Shown here piece by piece: positions 59,080-64,000 of a stretch of DNA of 64,000 nucleotides. Position 1 is the stretch's first letter, and every line of letters starts with the position of its first letter. Below the pieces are notes generated by a model that saw nothing but the letters and a program-made list of their open reading frames with translations, did not search any database and had not been told where the DNA came from. This stretch comes from Rhexocercosporidium sp. MPI-PUGE-AT-0058 (lineage: Eukaryota > Ascomycota > Leotiomycetes > Helotiales), in the NCBI GenBank assembly GCA_020746875.1, contig JAGTJL010000003.1, forward strand, positions 2,790,001 to 2,854,000. The letters are read 5' to 3'. Both the position numbers and the translations under genes were made by a program.

Positions 59080-60689
59080 ATGCTATACCTCCACGCCACT
59101 ATCGTGACCGTGAATCCCAATCGAGATGTCATCCTCGACGGAGCCATTCTCGTACAAGGAGACAAGATCGTCGGCATGGAAAAATCTGACCTCCTACTCG
59201 CCAGATACCCCGAAGAAGAGACCGTCGATCTCACGGGCACGATTATCATCCCTGGGTTGATTAGCACGCAGATGCATACTGCACAGACTTTGCTAAGAGG
59301 TGAGTCTGAATCTGGGGGATATCCGATAGAGTTTTTGGGAAGATCTTAGTCTCAGCGAATTAGGCAATTGGGCTGATGCGAGTTTGTATGTATAGGTGCT
59401 GCAGATGATCTAGAGTTAGTGTCGTGGTTGTGTGAGAGGATATGGATCTTGCAGGGGAATTTCACGGCCGGGGATGGGTACGCGGCTGCGAGGATTAGTA
59501 TTGCGGAGATGTTGCTTGGTGGGACGACTTGTTTTCTGGAGAGTATGGTATGTATGCCTCTTACAGATCCGAAACCAACCTTTGCTGTAACTGCTGAATG
59601 GATGGTGCTGTAGTTCGCTGATCGGTATGGATTCGACGGCTTATGTCGAGCAGTCGAAGAGAGTGGGATCAGAGGCTGTCTCGGGAAAATCGTCATGGAT
59701 ATCGCGACCTATGCGAAAGATTCCGCGTGGGCTATGCATCCTGGTCTCGTTGAGAATCGAGACATTTCTCTACTAGGCGCTATCAGTATGTGGGAGAAAT
59801 AGGACAGGAAAGCAGATGATGGGATCCGGGTTTGGTTCGGAGCGAGGACTCCTGGAGGGTGCGTACCTACTCCTCTCGTCAATCGAGGACTATGAACGGT
59901 TAACTAACAAGACGCAGAGTTTCTGATGCTCTGTATAAAGAAATGACAGCCATTTCTAGAGAGAAAAACATCCCCATCACAATGCACTGGGCGGAAGTGA
60001 AAGCCGACCGCGAATTCTTCGCCTCCCAAAACCACACCCCGATGTCCTACTGCTCCTCCGTCGGCCTCCTAGGTCCCAGCACAGTCCCAGTCCACATGGT
60101 CCACCTCGACGATTCCGACATCGCCAGATTAGCAGAAACAGGCACGCACGTCGCTCACTGCCCTACATCGAACGCAAAACTCGCTTCGGGGATCTGTCGT
60201 CTCCCTGACCTCCTCAACGCAGGTGTCAATGTCGGATTAGGCACTGATGGCGCGCCGTGTAATAACACGAACGATCTACTCCAGGAGATGAAACTGGCTG
60301 CTATTATCCACAAAGCAGCTAGTTGCGACCCGACGATCGTGTCTGCGGAGCAAGTCCTTGAGATGGCTACTATCAACGGAGCGAAAGGTCTCGGTTTGGA
60401 GAAGGAGGTTGGAAGTTTGGAGGTGGGCAAGAAAGCGGATTTCGTGGTGGTAGATATGAGGAAGGTGCATTTGCAGCCATGGTTCTCGCCTGTCAGTGCG
60501 GTTGTTTACTCGGTTACGGGGAGGGATGTTGAGGACGTGGTTGTGGATGGGAAGGTTGTTGTGCAAGAGGGGAAGTTGATGACTATGGATGAGGAGGTGG
60601 TTTGGAGGGAGGCGGACAGGAGGGGGAGGGAGATTGTGGAGAGGTCTGGGTTGACTGAGAAGGTTAAGGGACGGTGGCCTTTGAAATGA
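59080..60689 (+). pseudogene. Amidohydrolase (deaminase-like) with a premature stop and altered metal ligand
   Basis: Metal-dependent hydrolase of the guanine deaminase/SAH-deaminase/atrazine chlorohydrolase group. Four exons (59080-59299, 59396-59547, 59614-59858, 59918-60689) give 462 residues in frame except for one TAG at 59800-59802, inside SMWEK-stop-DRKADDGIRVW. No intron can remove it. The family blocks are otherwise well kept: GTIIIPGLIST, GAADDLELVSWLCERIW, LGGTTCFLES, IPITMHWAEVKADREFF, VHMVHLDDSDIARLAETGTH, VAHCPTSNAKLASGI and VNVGLGTDGAPCNNTNDLLQ. The first metal motif reads TQMHTAQ, where HxH is usual, so the first His is Gln. Either change alone would probably disable the enzyme. 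The downstream domain is intact, which suggests recent loss. Confidence 0.85.
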
Positions 60690-61325
60690 GGGTGGTGTGA
60701 CGGATTTGGTATTTAAGTGTGGCTTTTGAAGGGACTTTTTCTAGACCCTGCGTTAAATATATAGTTTCCCCCTCATCCCTTGCTATTCGTTATTTTGACT
60801 GTTATGAATGCATCTTATATTGCCCTTTGAGGTAGTAAACTTCATGAGATGGTTTGTGGATGTGCATTTCGAACAAGCGAAGTGCCTTGTGGAAATTCAG
60901 TAATACATTGTCGCTAAAGTCAACAAACAGTCGAAATCAAGTCGTAGCTATCGTTCACATACCTTCGAAGTCTTCTTCACTATTCTGAGCTACTTGTAAC
61001 ATCATTGAACCTATATCTCGAGCCCAGTATTGTTTTCAAAGGCCCACAAAGTTGCAAAGGGTTTGTTTACGTTCAATTTTCTCGTCAATTCGTCAACCAC
61101 CTTACATCGCAACCCCAAACAAACAAAAGCCAGCAACTACAACGCTTCTCTGCGTCACAGTTGACTCAAACGAGGTAATTATCCTCCTCCCACCTCTCAA
61201 ATCTCCTGCACCCCCGATCTAACGCCTAATCTCCCTACAGATCTCACAATTACTCCTTTCCTACGCATCCCTCTCCCTCTACAACACTACTACTCATCCT
61301 CCTCTCTCCCTCCCCCAACGATACA
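60690..61325. other. Intergenic region
   Basis: A 636-bp interval with the promoter of the small hypothetical gene; the last 120 bp are pyrimidine-rich. Nothing else is seen. Confidence 0.4.
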
Positions 61326-61760
61326 ATGCCTCTCTTCTCATCCCTCAAAGCCTACCTCACCAAGCTCTTTACGGGTACCACCACCCTCCGCAGCAACCGC
61401 AACCCAAACGACGCCTCCGGCCTCTACTTTCCTATCCTCCAACATGAAAATCCTGTGCCCAGCCCCCACGTCACCTCTTGCCATGTCACCAACTCCTCAT
61501 ATGAGGTCCGAACCGAGCTAGATGGAGCTGAAAATGAAGCTGGTCACGAGAACTCCTCCACCGGCAGCGGCAGTACGTTGAGTCATCGCAGTGATGAATC
61601 AGAGGAGTATTTTGGGGATGATGAGGTCGAGGAGGTTGTTACTACGGGTGAGGAGGAGATTCTTCTTGGGGGTGATGAGAATAAGGACGAGGAGAATGAG
61701 GAAGGAGATGAGGGATGTAGATTTTGCGGGTGGATTGGAAGGAAGATTTGTGGGCTTTGA
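61326..61760 (+). CDS. Small acidic hypothetical protein
   Basis: A single frame of 144 residues from an ATG with a pyrimidine-rich leader. It begins with a short amphipathic segment (MPLFSSLKAYLTKLFTG), is Ser/Thr-rich in the middle, and ends acidic (EEYFGDDEVEEVV, DENKDEENEEGDEG) followed by CRFCGWIGRKICGL, a Cys-rich end with a C-x-x-C pair. No family is recognised. Coding status is plausible from position, ATG context and composition, but it is not proven. Confidence 0.45.
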   Translation: MPLFSSLKAYLTKLFTGTTTLRSNRNPNDASGLYFPILQHENPVPSPHVTSCHVTNSSYEVRTELDGAENEAGHENSSTGSGSTLSHRSDESEEYFGDDEVEEVVTTGEEEILLGGDENKDEENEEGDEGCRFCGWIGRKICGL

Positions 61761-64000
61761 GATTCTGTGGGGGATTCTAGATGTTATGGGGCATGGGGGG
61801 ATTGGGAGACTTCGGGGGTGGGAAAGTACTCTGTTTTAGGGCCGGTTCATAAATGGAAATGGCAACTCTGAAGACACAAGAAAATTCTGTGACATTGATT
61901 AGACATTGATTAGACATTGATTATCTTTTGGATGACAAGTATTTTGATGTCTCGGTGAAGTCCTGGGACGCTAGGGAATTGTGCAGTACGACCTGCAGGA
62001 TGCTTGTCACGTGGTTACATTGGGAAACAAGTCGTCCAGAAGCACTGACAAGATTTTAGAACATCTAGAATTTGATTTTGGATGGTCGTAAGCATGCATC
62101 TGAATGGCTTCATGCAGCTTATCAGCCATTGACTGTGAAGCGAATAAGATGATCAAACTTACAAATTGCTCAAAGTCTCCTTTTGCCATCTCATTTATCA
62201 CATATTTATTTTACTTCAAGATAAAACTACCTCTGGAGGTCGGACATTCCATCTCGATCAAGACAATAAGGAAACAAGACGCCTGTCCCTTCCTCCCTTC
62301 GGTGCAGCTCCTCACGGAATATCAGCAGAATTCCCCGAAATCCTTCCTACCTCCTATCTAAAATCACAGTCTCTACGATCTCGAACTTAATCAACATCAC
62401 GTCAGACCTATCTTTTAAACTTTGACCTCCACGAATCCCTTGTACACGAATTCTTTTGTTGCAAGTAGCAATTTTTTGTGGCGTGCCGATCCCATCGCCA
62501 CAGAGTTCACCACCTACGTAGTACAACACCATGTACCACCATGCTCAGCCGAGAACTCCGTGTCTCTTTTTCACACAGAGCCACGGCACACCACTCCAGG
62601 GCAACGAGAACAAGAATTGTCGAGCATGGATCCCAGTCACAAGACAAATTTTTGTGCCTCTGTTGCACATCGCAGAAAGTGGGCCGTGCTTCATCCTCTT
62701 TCCCAACTTTCTTCTCGAAGACCATTTGGAACATTACTAACGTACAGTTTCTCGCCAAACAAAGATGCTGGGCGGGTCTTGGCTGGTACTATTTCTCTAC
62801 CGGTTAGGTACATCACTAACGAAAGTCCGGAGGTGTGGTGCCCTTGTGGTGCTTTTAGAGTTCTGACTACTCCGTACAAAGTTAGGTCACACCTGTCTTC
62901 AGACCCCTTCAAATACCGTGCCCGACTGTTTGACGTCTAACGTTGGATTACGGCAATAACCAACTCAGTCCTCTCCGCTCTATCATACTTTTTGACCCTT
63001 GAAGACAGCGCTAGCCAGCCGCTCCGGTCGCACCAGTTTGACGGAAGCAGCGCAAAACAGCCGCGGGAAGGTTTGGCTTCGATGAACTGATTAAAAGGCA
63101 GGCCTTTGCGTTTGTGACTTGTTGTGACTGGATGGAGGAGTCTTTGTTGCACGTCTACGGAGCAGGTTCCGCTGGTTCCGGGTGTTTGGTCCTTGCTTTA
63201 AAGCGAAAGTGTAGAATTTGGGCAATTGAGCTTTCAGCTACGAAGTGGAACCTGCAGGTAGGTGCTTCCGGGTCATTTCAGTCTCAATCATCTGGAAGCG
63301 ACGCTGGCTTTATTGAACAGCTTCGAGAAGTGCTAGCAAGGGGCTTTCATACAGGTCGAGCAGGTCGACTGCTCATGACCACATTGGGCATCATCCTTTT
63401 ATTATTCTAGTCTTGTTGTTGCTGCGTTACTTGGACGCGAACTGATTTCGATCTAGCTTTTTCTAGCAAGACAGCTTCGCAATCTCAAAGTCAAAGGTTA
63501 GTGCTATGCAACCAAGCTCCAAGTGTCCGGCTAAGTTTCTAACTCTGTACCATCTTAAGCTGTTCAATATGCCATGACGCCAACTCACCACCCTCCGAGA
63601 TACTAAAGTATCAACTAGCTAGATTCAACAGCACATCCGTTGACAAACCGAAGATGCTCCACCATTCTTGGTCATCCCCTATCGTGTTGTTCTAGTACAG
63701 ATCCTTGGGAGTGTCTAAGCGAGAGAGCCCTCCTGACCAAAGGCAAACATTAACCGAGATGTTGCCGGATCGAGGCTCTTGGAAAGCATAAGCGAATGAC
63801 CTGTAATTTGTGCTTCGACTCGTCGTTGGTGGAGGATGCCTAATTGACTCTGAGAATTCTAAGGATATGTTCCTCAAGACATCAAGCAGAAATGGCTTAC
63901 AAGCCCAACCATCCAAAGCCAGCAACCAATAAACAAAGGATCACAGGCAAAACACGGCCAGACAATTCTCTTCAGTCCCCCGAACCGTGAACCGAGATTC
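61761..64000. other. Unassigned right end
   Basis: 2.2 kb with only short frames. A 33-bp tandem repeat lies at 61891-61923. A minus-strand frame near 62007-62189 (ATG at about 62189) looks weakly coding but has no recognisable domain. No gene is called. Confidence 0.4.
61891..61923. repeat. 11-bp tandem repeat, three copies
   Basis: GACATTGATTA occurs three times in a row, just downstream of the small hypothetical gene. Confidence 0.9.

Noticed and set aside
62007..62189. A minus-strand frame of about 60 residues near the right end
   Set aside because: No family, no leader features and no splice partner; not enough to call a gene.

Overview
The window looks like nuclear DNA of a filamentous ascomycete (Pezizomycotina). 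Genes have short introns of about 46-145 bp with GT(A/G)NGN donors, CTAAC/CTGAC branch sites and CAG/TAG acceptors. The families are typical of such fungi: HsbA-type surface proteins, a LaeA-like methyltransferase, a 2EXR protein, a DUF3712 protein, a HET-domain relic, and a Fot1/pogo transposon carrying RIP-like C-to-T damage. A Leotiomycete is my guess for the class, but nothing here proves it.

Layout. 1-6.2 kb: a calpain-type protease cut by the left edge (-), a LaeA-like methyltransferase (-) and the decapping subunit Dcp1 (-). 6.2-9.4 kb: an OCRL/INPP5B-type inositol polyphosphate 5-phosphatase (+). 9.9-13.5 kb: a secreted trio, HsbA-like (-), class 3 lipase (-) and HsbA-like (+), the last two divergent from a 522-bp promoter region. 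15.6-20.1 kb: a membrane-protein gene (-) broken by a 1,833-bp Fot1/pogo element and by a separate nonsense codon. 21.4-22.3 kb: a broken aldo/keto reductase. 23.2-27.9 kb: a DUF3712 protein, a fungal transcription-factor-like regulator with a GC-AG intron, and a MYND-finger protein whose finger forms only after splicing. 28.1-29.3 kb: a 2EXR protein with a one-base frameshift. 29.3-37.5 kb: 8 kb with no convincing gene. 37.5-39.0 kb: a four-helix membrane protein with a long cytosolic tail.

40.0-55.9 kb is the housekeeping part: Rad23 (nucleotide excision repair and proteasome shuttle), a large RGG-rich nuclear protein, Tif6/eIF6 (60S biogenesis), a Swi5 recombination mediator with a very long acidic extension, and a LURP-one-related protein. 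57.1-61.8 kb: a decayed HET-domain gene, an amidohydrolase with a premature stop and a changed metal ligand, and a small acidic hypothetical protein. The last 2.2 kb contains nothing I can assign.

Intact core genes sit between short accessory stretches where several genes are broken (membrane protein, aldo/keto reductase, HET, amidohydrolase, possibly 2EXR). The best-supported unusual features are the transposon that destroyed a gene and was itself silenced by point mutation, the HsbA-lipase-HsbA trio, and the splice-dependent MYND protein. No tRNA, rRNA or CRISPR was seen. Splice sites and homologies were read by eye and not tested by search or RNA data.
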